From Salibacterium lacus (GTDB lineage: Bacteria; Bacillota; Bacilli; Bacillales; Marinococcaceae): a stretch of DNA of 64,000 nucleotides. The stretch is taken from contig NZ_JBHUML010000003.1 in NCBI RefSeq assembly GCF_042684865.1, positions 1 to 64,000 on the forward strand. The letters run 5' to 3'. Positions within the stretch are counted from its first letter, which is position 1; each line of letters begins with the position of its first letter. Below the pieces are notes generated by a model. That model saw only the letters and a program-made list of their open reading frames with translations, searched no databases and was not told the DNA's origin. Position numbers and translations under genes: made by a program. Below, one piece after another: positions 25,381 through 33,191 of the stretch.

Positions 25381-26262
25381 ATGAAACTTACCGCAATCGA
25401 TATGGATGGAACGCTTCTCCACAGCGACGGATACGTTTCCGAAAGAAACGCCGGCGCGCTGCGGAAGCTGCAGGAGGAAGGACAAAAAGTAGTTATCTCC
25501 ACCGGACGGGACGTCTCCGATGTCAAACGCCTTCTACATGAAGTGAATATAATTCCGGATGGCATTGTGTCACTAAACGGCGGGGTCGTCACCTGGCAGG
25601 ATGAACACGTCAAAACGTCCGTCATGGACCCGGACGACGTCATCGATCTGGCAGAGTGGCTGGATGAACATCAGTATTATTATCACATTAACACCGATGA
25701 CGGCATCTACAGCCCTCCCCGTTCCCGCGAGTTTTTTCTGCATGACCTGGACGTATATGCAGAAGATAAAGAAAAAGGAGAAGAAATTAAAGAAGCAATC
25801 CGGCGGCGTGCTGATAAACACCACAATATGTATGACATAAAAGAACTGTCCTCTCCTGACATGTTGAAAAAACAGCAGCTCAACGTTTACAAGTTTCTTA
25901 TCCTTTCCATGCTGGAACCTAAACTCCAGCGCTGCGCTGATCACTGGAGCGGCACTCCGGGTATTGCCGTCACCTCTTCAAGCCGTGATAACCTGGAAAT
26001 GCTTCACCCGGAGACAGAGAAAGGGAAAGGGCTGATCGATCTTCTTTCTTATGCGGGACTGGACGGCATTGAAACATTTGCCATTGGAGACAATTTTAAC
26101 GATCTCTCCATGTTCCGCGCCGCCTCCACCGCCATCGCAATGGAAAACGCGGAAGACGGCGTCAAGCAGGAAGCCGATTTTATAACAGTGCCACACGATG
26201 ATGACGGGGTTGCACTGGCTGTTGAAACCCATATTCTTGATTCTTCTGTTTCACAGCATTGA
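25381..26262 (+). CDS. Cof-type HAD-superfamily phosphatase
   Basis: A 293-aa HAD hydrolase. Motif I, AIDMDGTLLHSD, at residues 5-16 carries the nucleophile Asp, and motif IV, GDNFNDLSMF, near 233 binds magnesium; a large C2 cap domain lies between. These enzymes dephosphorylate sugar phosphates, flavin precursors or other small phosphates, and the substrate cannot be predicted. An AGGTGA site precedes the start. It is divergent from the purine permease and followed by the antiporter gene. Confidence 0.88.
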   Translation: MKLTAIDMDGTLLHSDGYVSERNAGALRKLQEEGQKVVISTGRDVSDVKRLLHEVNIIPDGIVSLNGGVVTWQDEHVKTSVMDPDDVIDLAEWLDEHQYYYHINTDDGIYSPPRSREFFLHDLDVYAEDKEKGEEIKEAIRRRADKHHNMYDIKELSSPDMLKKQQLNVYKFLILSMLEPKLQRCADHWSGTPGIAVTSSSRDNLEMLHPETEKGKGLIDLLSYAGLDGIETFAIGDNFNDLSMFRAASTAIAMENAEDGVKQEADFITVPHDDDGVALAVETHILDSSVSQH

Positions 26263-26270
26263 GTCCCGTA

Positions 26271-26299
26271 TTGCCTGCCAAACGTGACACTGGTATAAT
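26271..26299 (+). promoter_or_regulatory. sigma-A promoter of the NhaC-type antiporter gene
   Basis: TTGCCT, 17 nt, TATAAT, starting 9 nt after the HAD gene stop. Confidence 0.65.
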
Positions 26300-26322
26300 T
26301 TCTTTGCTTACTGTAATACCAT

Positions 26323-26373
26323 CATAGACATGAAAACTGCCTGACTGGTGTTCTGCCGGCCAGGTTTTTCTAT
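26323..26373 (+). terminator. terminator-like hairpin in the antiporter leader
   Basis: An imperfect stem pairs ATAG..AAAAC..CCTG..GG with CC..CAGG..GTTTTT..CTAT. The T tract is inside the stem's 3' side. It lies between the promoter at 26271 and the ribosome site at 26389, so it could attenuate the antiporter transcript or end the HAD transcript. Confidence 0.45.
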
Positions 26374-26403
26374 GTTCAACCACATGAGAAAGGAGTAAAC
26401 ATC

Positions 26404-27978
26404 ATGGAAGGAGTAACTGCGTTATCATTGCTGCCGCCTGCGCTGGCGCTTGCCATGATCATCGCCACCCGCAGAGTGCTCCCGTCCCTCGGAGCAGGAA
26501 TTATAATCGGGGCTCTGCTCTTGAATGACTGGGGCATTCTTGCCGCGCTTGCCGATATATGGGAATCATTCGCCGTCATTTTCGTTACAGACGGAGCGTT
26601 GAACAACTGGGAGTTATTTATTATTTTATTCCTGCTGCTGCTTGGCATCACAGCATCTCTGATCAGCTTTTCCGGAGGAAGCCGGGCGTTTGGAAACTGG
26701 GCACTCCACCGTATCAAAACGAGAACCGGTGCGCAGCTTGCCACATTTGTTTTCGGCATTCTTATCTTTATTGATGACTACTTTAACAGTTTAACCGTAG
26801 GACAGGTGAGCCGGCCGGTTACCGACCGGCACCGGATTTCAAGGGCTAAACTTGCTTATATTGTCGATTCGGCTGCTGCTCCGATCTGTGTACTGGCCCC
26901 TTTATCAAGCTGGGGTGCTTATATTATCACCCTGCTGGATGACATCACAGGGAACTACAGCGAAGTGTCCATGAGCGGATTTCAGACCTTTCTCGCTGTA
27001 CTTCCAATGAATTTCTACGCCCTGTCGGCCATCACACTTTTGTTCCTTGTCATTGCATGGAATATCGATATCGGACCGATGCGAAAACATGAAGAACGGG
27101 CCCTCCTTCATCATGAACTGCTCGATCCAGCGCGTGCTTCGATTCCGGGAGAGCAGGTTTCCAACCTGGACGAGCACCAAGGGCGCGTGCGTGATCTCGT
27201 CCTTCCAATTGCTTCCCTTATTATCAGCACCGTGATATTCATGGTATACACCGGGGTCCGTGCCGCTGAAACCGTCACCCCGATTACCATCTTTGCAGAG
27301 ACGGATGTTGCGCTGTCTCTCGTTCTTGGAGGATGTATCGGCCTTATTGTTTCCATGCTGTTCACATGTGGAAAGCGTCCGGCTCCCCGTACATTCATGC
27401 TGGCTGTCTGGAACGGGGCCAGGTCTATGATGCCGGCGATCTACATTTTAATCCTTGCCTGGATGATTGTATCTTTCATCGGCGAACTGAAGACAGGGGA
27501 ATACCTCGCCGGACTGCTGGATGGGTCCATTCCCGCCTCGTTTCTGCCGGCTCTGCTTTTTTTAACAGCGGGATTGATTGCCTTTTCGACCGGAACGTCC
27601 TGGGGAACCTTTACGATTTTGCTTCCCATTGCGGCAGAGACAGCTTCTGTTATTGATATTACGATGCTGCTGCCATTTCTGGCTGCCGTCATTGCAGGCG
27701 CCATTCTGGGGGATCATATTTCTCCGATTTCGGATACGACCATATTATCCTCCACCGGAGCCGGAAGCCATCACATCGACCATGTGATCACACAGCTGCC
27801 TTATGCAATTATCGCAGCCGCTGTCTCCTTTATCGGATTTCTTGTACTCGGTTTTACCGGCAGTACTACAGCCGGGCTGGCTGTATCGCTTGTGCTGCTT
27901 CTGCTGACAGCCCTTTACCTGAAAAACACGATTGAAACACTTCATGACGGAAAAGAAGTCGTATCCAAACCGGAATAA
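26404..27978 (+). CDS. NhaC-family Na+/H+ antiporter
   Basis: A 524-aa membrane protein with about 12 helices. Family hallmarks are IFIDDYFNSLTVGQVSRPV near residue 122, with two adjacent Asp residues in a membrane segment, and GDHISPISDTTILSS near 438. NhaC transporters expel Na+ in exchange for H+ and are frequent in alkaliphiles and halophiles. Relatives such as MleN exchange organic acids as well, so the exact substrate is open. It starts behind AAAGGAG, and a hairpin occupies its leader. Confidence 0.88.
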   Translation: MEGVTALSLLPPALALAMIIATRRVLPSLGAGIIIGALLLNDWGILAALADIWESFAVIFVTDGALNNWELFIILFLLLLGITASLISFSGGSRAFGNWALHRIKTRTGAQLATFVFGILIFIDDYFNSLTVGQVSRPVTDRHRISRAKLAYIVDSAAAPICVLAPLSSWGAYIITLLDDITGNYSEVSMSGFQTFLAVLPMNFYALSAITLLFLVIAWNIDIGPMRKHEERALLHHELLDPARASIPGEQVSNLDEHQGRVRDLVLPIASLIISTVIFMVYTGVRAAETVTPITIFAETDVALSLVLGGCIGLIVSMLFTCGKRPAPRTFMLAVWNGARSMMPAIYILILAWMIVSFIGELKTGEYLAGLLDGSIPASFLPALLFLTAGLIAFSTGTSWGTFTILLPIAAETASVIDITMLLPFLAAVIAGAILGDHISPISDTTILSSTGAGSHHIDHVITQLPYAIIAAAVSFIGFLVLGFTGSTTAGLAVSLVLLLLTALYLKNTIETLHDGKEVVSKPE

Positions 27979-28013
27979 ACATGAAAAATCACCCTTCCCG
28001 CAGAGAAATCTTT

Positions 28014-28039
28014 GTTTAAAGAGGAACAGAAAAGGAAAA
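28014..28039 (+). promoter_or_regulatory. possible SigB-type promoter
   Basis: GTTTAA, 14 nt, GGAAAA. The -35 is perfect and the -10 is one base off GGGWAW. It lies 47 nt before the small membrane protein start. Confidence 0.45.
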
Positions 28040-28086
28040 AAGAATAGTATAAGACGTTCGTCATGGAAAAAGGGAAGGGTGTTCAT

Positions 28087-28338
28087 ATGGAAGTATTAAT
28101 TGTTATTATCGCCATTATCATCGCCGCCGTCTATTTCTCTCCGTTTTTTCTGGAAAACCTGCAGGCGTCATTCCCCTATTTTAACTCGTTGATGCGGATC
28201 CGCTATACGATTATTTTCGGAGGAATCGGGCTGCTTTACGGACTGGCTGAAGGACAGGTGAATATTCAAAGTCTGTTTCTTGGTATGATCGCAGGCAGCT
28301 TTGTCGATTTTCAGCTCCGCAGCACACAGAAATATTAG
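28087..28338 (+). CDS. small two-helix membrane protein of unknown function
   Basis: An 83-aa protein. A hydrophobic helix covers about residues 2-22, a second about 40-58, and a weaker hydrophobic stretch follows near 60-75. I do not recognise a family. The ATG at 28087 follows AGGGAAGGG by 7 nt; the frame is open eight codons further up. A possible SigB-type promoter lies upstream, suggesting a general-stress product. Repeat copy C follows about 40 nt after the stop. Confidence 0.6.
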   Translation: MEVLIVIIAIIIAAVYFSPFFLENLQASFPYFNSLMRIRYTIIFGGIGLLYGLAEGQVNIQSLFLGMIAGSFVDFQLRSTQKY

Positions 28339-28378
28339 AATTGTGACATGAACATGGAACAGCTGAACAACGAAAAGA

Positions 28379-28620
28379 ATCTGGGACAAAACCTCTATAA
28401 GATAGAAAAATGCCGAATGATTTTAAAACATCGTTCGGCATTTTTCGTTGCTGAGACAAACCGCTGCGCCAAAATGGTTCGCTTTTACTCCGGAGCACAA
28501 GGGCGACATCGATTCGCGGGGGCTCATCGTGTCTTCTTTGCACTCCGGAGTACAAGAGCGACATCGATTCGCGGGGCTCATCGTGTCTTCTTTGCCGTGG
28601 GCGCGGCTCGCGGCCGTATG
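28379..28620 (+). repeat. intergenic repeat copy C (right end missing)
   Basis: It starts AATCTGGGACAAAACC and carries the central hairpin with one G-U substitution. It then holds two tandem copies of a module of about 55 bp (about 28487-28596), each running from ACTCCGGAG to GTCTTCTTTG. No matching right terminus is found before the next gene, so it is truncated or extended by other repeats. Confidence 0.8.
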
Positions 28621-28692
28621 GATGCAGAAAATGCATGCGTTCGTTTGCTGCGTTCAGATTGGGTGGACGGACGTTCACTTGGAATGGGTCCC

Positions 28693-28851
28693 AAGGCACT
28701 TCAGGGTATCATGCCGCCTCTCAAACGTCGTTGGGCATGTCGCCTAAGGCACTTTAGAGCACCAAATACACCCCTAAACGTCACTATGAATGATTCCTAA
28801 AGCACTTTAGAGGGTTCTGTGCCCCCGTAAACGTCATTATCCTATGGAAGT
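28693..28851. repeat. three tandem units of about 53 bp
   Basis: Units at 28693-28745, 28746-28798 and 28799-28851 share AAGGCACTTTAGAG at the left and TAAACGTCATT about 30 nt in. Two more units occur at about 45611-45715 inside repeat copy D. Confidence 0.75.
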
Positions 28852-29073
28852 ACGCCGCGTGCAGGCGCCGTCCTGAACGCACATCCTGCGGGGTACACTG
28901 CCGCCGAAAAATAAGAAGATAGAGTCCACGAACTACTCGTTTATGGACACTATCTGCCGGTGCAGGCAGGCACAGCGTCCCCAAACACTATCTCCGTGGA
29001 CACTAAGTATGCAGCTGGGCATTCTAGTGTTCACAGAGCCGCTGTCGGTTTGATGCCGCTCTTGTGCTGTAGA
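28852..29073. other. gene-free stretch with one inverted repeat
   Basis: No reading frame of interest on either strand. GATAGAGTCCA and TGGACACTATC at 28918-28954 form an inverted repeat with one mismatch, and TGGACACTA recurs at about 28997-29005. It looks like decayed repeat sequence. Confidence 0.5.
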
Positions 29074-29118
29074 GAAAAACGGCCCGCCTCCGATTAAGGA
29101 GACGGGCCGTTGTTTTTA
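29074..29118 (-). terminator. terminator of the gbsAB operon
   Basis: AACGGCCCG-CTCC pairs with GGAG-CGGGCCGTT with one internal mismatch, followed on the minus strand by TTTTT. Confidence 0.85.
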
Positions 29119-29126
29119 ATCGAGTT

Positions 29127-30335
29127 TTATACTGTCTTAGGAGTCCTGTCAAAGCAGCGCTTGTAAATCCATTCATAATCCGGGATGCTTAAATCGCGCG
29201 GGTTACCCTCGGTCTGCGGGTCTTCCATCGCTGCTTTGGCAAGCTGTTCTGTCATCTCCGGATCAACCCCCTGCTCTTCAAGAGATGGAATGTCGAGCTC
29301 TTCTGTCAGATCATACATCCAGTTCACAGATGCCCTGGCTGCTTCTTCTGTGGACATTGAGGCCGTATCGATGCCAAACGCCTGGGCCGCACGGGCAAAG
29401 CGTTCCGGCGCAGCTTTCCAGTTATATTCCATGACCGGTCCCATCATGGCCGCGACACACTGACCGTGTGCAACCGGAAGGATACCGCCGAGTGTCTGGC
29501 TCATCGCATGGGCAGCGCCTGCTGATTCACTGCCGTAGGCAAGACCTGCGAGCATAGCGGCCTGGGACATGCCGTAGCGGGCTTCAAGGTCCGTACCGTC
29601 GGCATACGCGCGGCGGATATATTTCGCAGCATATTCCATCGCCAGGAGGGCGACAGCATCTGTGACCGGCTGGGCGAACTTCATCGTATAGCACTCCACC
29701 GCATGGGAGATCACATCAATCCCCGTCATCGCTGTCACATGCGGGGGCATGGAAACGTGAAGTTCCGGATCAATAATCGTCAGGTGCGGCGCAATCAATG
29801 TACCGCCTGTATTAAATTTAATTCGTCGGTCTTCATCTGTAATCACCGCCCACTGCGTGACTTCCGAGCCGGTACCGGCTGTTGTAGGAACAGTGACAAG
29901 CGGCGGAATCCGGTGCTCAAGCGGTTTTTTTCCTTCCGCGTCTTCGTAATCCAGCACACTGCCTTCATGGGTCACCTCGACCCCGACAGCCTTCGCTGTG
30001 TCCATCGGACTGCCGCCTCCGACCGCGACCAGACCGTCACATTCTTCCTGTGTATATAGGTTGGCACCTTTTTCGATTAAACGGACCGGAGGGTTCGGCT
30101 CTATATCGCTGAATATTACAACGTCCACGCCTGCTTCCTCCAACTTCTCTTTAACCGGGCGGACCACACCTGTTTTATAGAGGGCGGGTCCTGTCACCAA
30201 AAGTATTTTTCCGGCGCCAAGGTTCTGCACTTCTTCCCCGATATGCCGGACAGCGCCGATTCCATGCTTAATTGTCGTCGGAATATCAAAAGAATGATAC
30301 CCCAGCATATGCTCGACTTTCATATTCAGACTCAT
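29127..30335 (-). CDS. gbsB: iron-type alcohol dehydrogenase, choline dehydrogenase GbsB
   Basis: A 402-aa group III (iron-containing) alcohol dehydrogenase. The NAD-binding motif GGGSPMDTAKAVGV lies near residue 95, and the metal-ligand region includes HAVECYTMKFAQP near 205 and HAMSQTLGGILPVAHGQCVAAM near 268-289. In B. subtilis GbsB oxidises choline to betaine aldehyde. Length is the same as that enzyme, and it follows gbsA, with gbsR divergent. Three in-frame ATG codons follow GGGAGGT; the third, at 30335, has six-nt spacing. Confidence 0.92.
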   Translation of the reverse strand: MSLNMKVEHMLGYHSFDIPTTIKHGIGAVRHIGEEVQNLGAGKILLVTGPALYKTGVVRPVKEKLEEAGVDVVIFSDIEPNPPVRLIEKGANLYTQEECDGLVAVGGGSPMDTAKAVGVEVTHEGSVLDYEDAEGKKPLEHRIPPLVTVPTTAGTGSEVTQWAVITDEDRRIKFNTGGTLIAPHLTIIDPELHVSMPPHVTAMTGIDVISHAVECYTMKFAQPVTDAVALLAMEYAAKYIRRAYADGTDLEARYGMSQAAMLAGLAYGSESAGAAHAMSQTLGGILPVAHGQCVAAMMGPVMEYNWKAAPERFARAAQAFGIDTASMSTEEAARASVNWMYDLTEELDIPSLEEQGVDPEMTEQLAKAAMEDPQTEGNPRDLSIPDYEWIYKRCFDRTPKTV

Positions 30336-30387
30336 CATCATACCTCCCAATCATTCAACAACATGATAACATGTTTTTCGATTGGTA

Positions 30388-31860
30388 CTATGATGTAAAC
30401 CAGTGGAGAGGTTCAGGGTTTTTGTTGCGGAAAATGTGTTTTGTTTCCGTATACTCTTCCAGACCTGGTTTGCCGAGTTCACGGCCTATTCCGGATTGTT
30501 TAAAGCCGCCCCACGGTGCCTGTGCAAAGTACGGATGGAAATCGTTAATCCAGACAGTGCCAAGACGCAGTCCTGCTGCAACTTCCTCCGCCTTGCCGAT
30601 ATCGGTGGTGAATACAGCGCCGGCGAGACCGTAAATCGTGTCATTTGCTTGTGTCACAGCTTCTTCCCGGCTGCTGAACTTCTCTACGGTAAGAACAGGG
30701 CCGAACACTTCTTCCTGCACAATCGTCATATCCGAAGTGCAGTTACTGAAAACAGTCGGCAGGTAGAAAAAGCCATCCTGCAGTTCCGGATCGTTCGGGC
30801 GGCTGCCGCCGACTTCCAGCTTCGCGCCTTCTTTCTGCCCGATTTCCACATACTTTTCCACTTTGTCCCGGTGTTCGGCTGAAATAACCGGACCGGACTG
30901 CGTACTTTCGTTAAATCCGTTACCGAGCTTAATACGGCCGGCGCGTTTCACGAGTTCTTCCACAAAGTCATCATGGATGCTTTCTTCCACAAGCAGACGT
31001 GCTCCTGCCGAACATACCTGTCCGGCATGGAAGAAGGCCGCATTCAGTGCCTGATCGACAGCGAGTTCAAAATCTGCATCGGCAAACACAATGTTTGGGT
31101 TCTTGCCGCCAAGCTCAAGGGCAAGTTTTTTCACATTGACGCTGGCTGCCTGCATGATTTTCTTACCGGTATCGATACCTCCTGTGAAGGAAATCAAATC
31201 GACATCGGTGTTTTCGGATAGTTCCGATCCCGCATCGGCGCCTTTACCGAGGATCAGATTGGCAGCACCTTTTGGCGTGCCTGCTTCCTCCATCAGTTCA
31301 AAAACTTTTACTGTCGTGAGTGGAGTGATTTCACTTGGTTTTACGACAATCGTGTTTCCTGTTGCAAGGGCCGGTGCAATTTTCCATGCTGCCTGAAGAA
31401 GTGGATAGTTCCAAGGCGTAATCTGTCCACAGACACCCACCGGCTCATGAACAACCTTACTGTCGGAATCCGGAATCGGCGAAGCAATCACTTCCCCGCC
31501 GTCTTTATCTGCAAGACCGGCAAAATACTGAAATACACCGGCGATATCTTCCATATCCACACGGCTTTCTTCAAACGTTTTTCCGGTATCCAGTGTTTCT
31601 AGTTCAGCCAGTTCTTCTTTGTCCCGGCGGATAAAATCCGCGATTTTCTGTACGACATCTCCTCTTTCAGCTGCAGGAAGTGCTGCCCATTTCCCATGGT
31701 CAAATGCCCGGCGCGCTGCCTGGATGGCTGCTTTTGCGTCTTCACGGTTCCCTTCCGCGGCTTCAGCCACCTTTTCACGATTGTACGGGTTAATGATTGT
31801 TCTCGTTTCCCCGGACGCTGCCTCTACCCAGGCACCATCAATATACATTTTCTTCAGCAT
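30388..31860 (-). CDS. gbsA: betaine aldehyde dehydrogenase
   Basis: A 490-aa aldehyde dehydrogenase that oxidises betaine aldehyde to the compatible solute glycine betaine. Visible are the general-base motif LALELGGKNP near residue 250 and the catalytic Cys in AGQVCSAGARLLV near 285. It starts behind GAGGAGGGG. It is the first gene of the gbsAB operon, with a promoter and a candidate GbsR operator upstream. Confidence 0.95.
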   Translation of the reverse strand: MLKKMYIDGAWVEAASGETRTIINPYNREKVAEAAEGNREDAKAAIQAARRAFDHGKWAALPAAERGDVVQKIADFIRRDKEELAELETLDTGKTFEESRVDMEDIAGVFQYFAGLADKDGGEVIASPIPDSDSKVVHEPVGVCGQITPWNYPLLQAAWKIAPALATGNTIVVKPSEITPLTTVKVFELMEEAGTPKGAANLILGKGADAGSELSENTDVDLISFTGGIDTGKKIMQAASVNVKKLALELGGKNPNIVFADADFELAVDQALNAAFFHAGQVCSAGARLLVEESIHDDFVEELVKRAGRIKLGNGFNESTQSGPVISAEHRDKVEKYVEIGQKEGAKLEVGGSRPNDPELQDGFFYLPTVFSNCTSDMTIVQEEVFGPVLTVEKFSSREEAVTQANDTIYGLAGAVFTTDIGKAEEVAAGLRLGTVWINDFHPYFAQAPWGGFKQSGIGRELGKPGLEEYTETKHIFRNKNPEPLHWFTS

Positions 31861-31886
31861 CCAATCGTCCCCTCCTCGTCTGCAAA

Positions 31887-31907
31887 CAAAACATTTAATT
31901 TGTTAAT
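31887..31907 (-). promoter_or_regulatory. candidate GbsR operator in the gbsA leader
   Basis: On the minus strand it reads ATTAACAAATTAAATGTT plus three bases and matches the palindrome before gbsR at 16 of 21 positions. It lies downstream of the gbsA transcription start, consistent with the roadblock mechanism described for GbsR in B. subtilis. Confidence 0.6.
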
Positions 31908-31934
31908 AAAATTTTTAACGTTCGGAATGTGTTT

Positions 31935-31963
31935 AATTTATCACCTGGTATTTTTGTTGTCAA
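31935..31963 (-). promoter_or_regulatory. sigma-A promoter of gbsAB
   Basis: TTGACA, 17 nt, TAAATT on the minus strand. Confidence 0.75.
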
Positions 31964-31996
31964 ACAGGAGGAGACAACATTTTTCGGATTTTTTCT

Positions 31997-32024
31997 TTGA
32001 TAATTACTCATTTTGCGTTATGAT
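31997..32024 (+). promoter_or_regulatory. sigma-A promoter of gbsR
   Basis: TTGATA, 16 nt, TATGAT on the plus strand. Confidence 0.65.
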
Positions 32025-32042
32025 ATGAAAGCAAAGAATATG

Positions 32043-32063
32043 TTTAACAAGTTTAATGTTAAA
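32043..32063 (+). promoter_or_regulatory. candidate GbsR operator before gbsR
   Basis: TTTAAC, 9 nt, GTTAAA, a perfect inverted repeat between the gbsR promoter and its ribosome site. It is shared with the gbsA leader, so autoregulation is likely. Confidence 0.6.
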
Positions 32064-32080
32064 GGTGAAGGAGGATGGGA

Positions 32081-32647
32081 TTGGGTTACTCTTCAGACGA
32101 AAAAGCCCGGGCATCCCTCGATCATGCCAAAGAAATCGTTGTAGATTCCATTGCCGAAACGATGGATTTATACGGTGTCACCCGGAGTGCGGGGACGCTG
32201 TACGGAACCATATATCTTGAAGGAGATATGACACTGGATGAGATGCGCGAAAAGCTTGGAATGAGCAAACCGAGCATGAGTACCGGGGTAAAAAAACTGC
32301 AGGAATTCAATGTCGTCAAAAAAACATTCCGCAAAGGAAAAAGAAAGCAGACGTACGTCGCAGAGAAAGATTTTTTCCAGTTTTTCTCTAATTTCTTCGC
32401 TCAGAAATGGGAAAGAGAGGCAAAAATTAACCTCCATTCCATTCAGGAAGCACAAGAGCTGCTGGCTGAAATTATAGACGATGACAACGTTTCCCCTGTC
32501 CTGCAAGAGGAAGCAGAGGAAGCATACCATATTATGGAGAATTCAAAAACGTATTACAGCTGGCTGAATAAATTGGTGGAAAAAATCGAAACAGGTGAGA
32601 TTTTCGACTTAATCCCCATCGATGACGAACAAAACGGAGAAGCATAA
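32081..32647 (+). CDS. gbsR: choline-responsive repressor GbsR
   Basis: A 188-aa MarR-like regulator of the GbsR family. The winged helix lies at about residues 30-100 (TLYGTIYLEGDMTLDEM, then LGMSKPSMSTGVKKLQE). B. subtilis GbsR binds choline and represses gbsAB and choline uptake genes. It is divergent from gbsAB as in B. subtilis. The ATG at 32075 abuts the GGAGG site, whereas TTG 32081 has six-nt spacing, so TTG is preferred; both give nearly the same protein. Confidence 0.92.
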   Translation: MGYSSDEKARASLDHAKEIVVDSIAETMDLYGVTRSAGTLYGTIYLEGDMTLDEMREKLGMSKPSMSTGVKKLQEFNVVKKTFRKGKRKQTYVAEKDFFQFFSNFFAQKWEREAKINLHSIQEAQELLAEIIDDDNVSPVLQEEAEEAYHIMENSKTYYSWLNKLVEKIETGEIFDLIPIDDEQNGEA

Positions 32648-32648
32648 G

Positions 32649-32687
32649 AAAGAGAGAGCGTACCGAAAGGAAGCTCTCTCTTTTTTA
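32649..32687. terminator. bidirectional terminator between gbsR and the UspA gene
   Basis: AGAGAGAGC and GCTCTCTCT form a perfect 9-bp stem followed by TTTTTT on the plus strand; it touches the stop codon of the convergent gene. Confidence 0.8.
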
Positions 32688-33104
32688 CTTTATAATCAGC
32701 ACAGGGCAATCGACCCGCTTTGCGACCTTATGGCTGACACTGCCGAGCACCATCGTCTGCAGCTGATTCAGCCCCCGGCTTCCGAGTACCACACAGTCGT
32801 AACTGCCCTCATTGGCAAATTTCACAATCGACGGACCAGGTTCCCCGTGTTTCAGGTGAATATCATAAGAGATGTTTTCCTGCGTTAAAATATCTTCCAT
32901 AGGTGTCAGTTTCTCTTTTCGTTTTGTCTGAATGACATCTGTGTTTCCGTAATGAAGCACATCCGTCTTTGATGTATCCACGTCCACCACATAGATGACG
33001 TCAATGTGCGGTTCCTCTTCTCCTTTAACAAGACCGATGGCGTGCCGGACCGCCCTCAGGGAATGGTCGGAGCCATCGGCGGCAAGTAAAATGTTTTGAT
33101 ACAT
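32685..33104 (-). CDS. UspA-family universal stress protein
   Basis: A 139-aa single Usp domain. ILLAADGSDHSLRAVRHAI at the N-terminus and the ATP-binding signature VVLGSRGLNQLQTMVLGSVSHKV near residue 105 are both present. Such proteins bind ATP and are induced by stress, without a defined reaction. It lies after the SulP gene but is separated from it by a terminator. An AAAGGGGAG site precedes it. Confidence 0.9.
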   Translation of the reverse strand: MYQNILLAADGSDHSLRAVRHAIGLVKGEEEPHIDVIYVVDVDTSKTDVLHYGNTDVIQTKRKEKLTPMEDILTQENISYDIHLKHGEPGPSIVKFANEGSYDCVVLGSRGLNQLQTMVLGSVSHKVAKRVDCPVLIIK

Positions 33105-33157
33105 GATGTTTCTCCCCTTTCATTCTCTTCTTCCATCATACCTTGTTCTATGGCCCA

Positions 33158-33186
33158 AAAAAAGATGCGCTGTTTCAGCGCACCTT
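33158..33186 (-). terminator. terminator of the SulP gene
   Basis: GGTGCGCTG and CAGCGCATC around a three-base loop, followed on the minus strand by TTTTTTT. Confidence 0.85.
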
Positions 33187-33191
33187 CGTTT

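Noticed and set aside
28448..28800. Overlapping open frames of 99-150 codons on the plus strand
   Set aside because: They run through repeat copy C and the 53-bp units. Length comes from the repeated sequence; there is no ribosome site and no family similarity.
32997..33104. A promoter for the UspA gene between it and the SulP terminator
   Set aside because: TATGAT is present upstream, but no -35 at acceptable distance was found.
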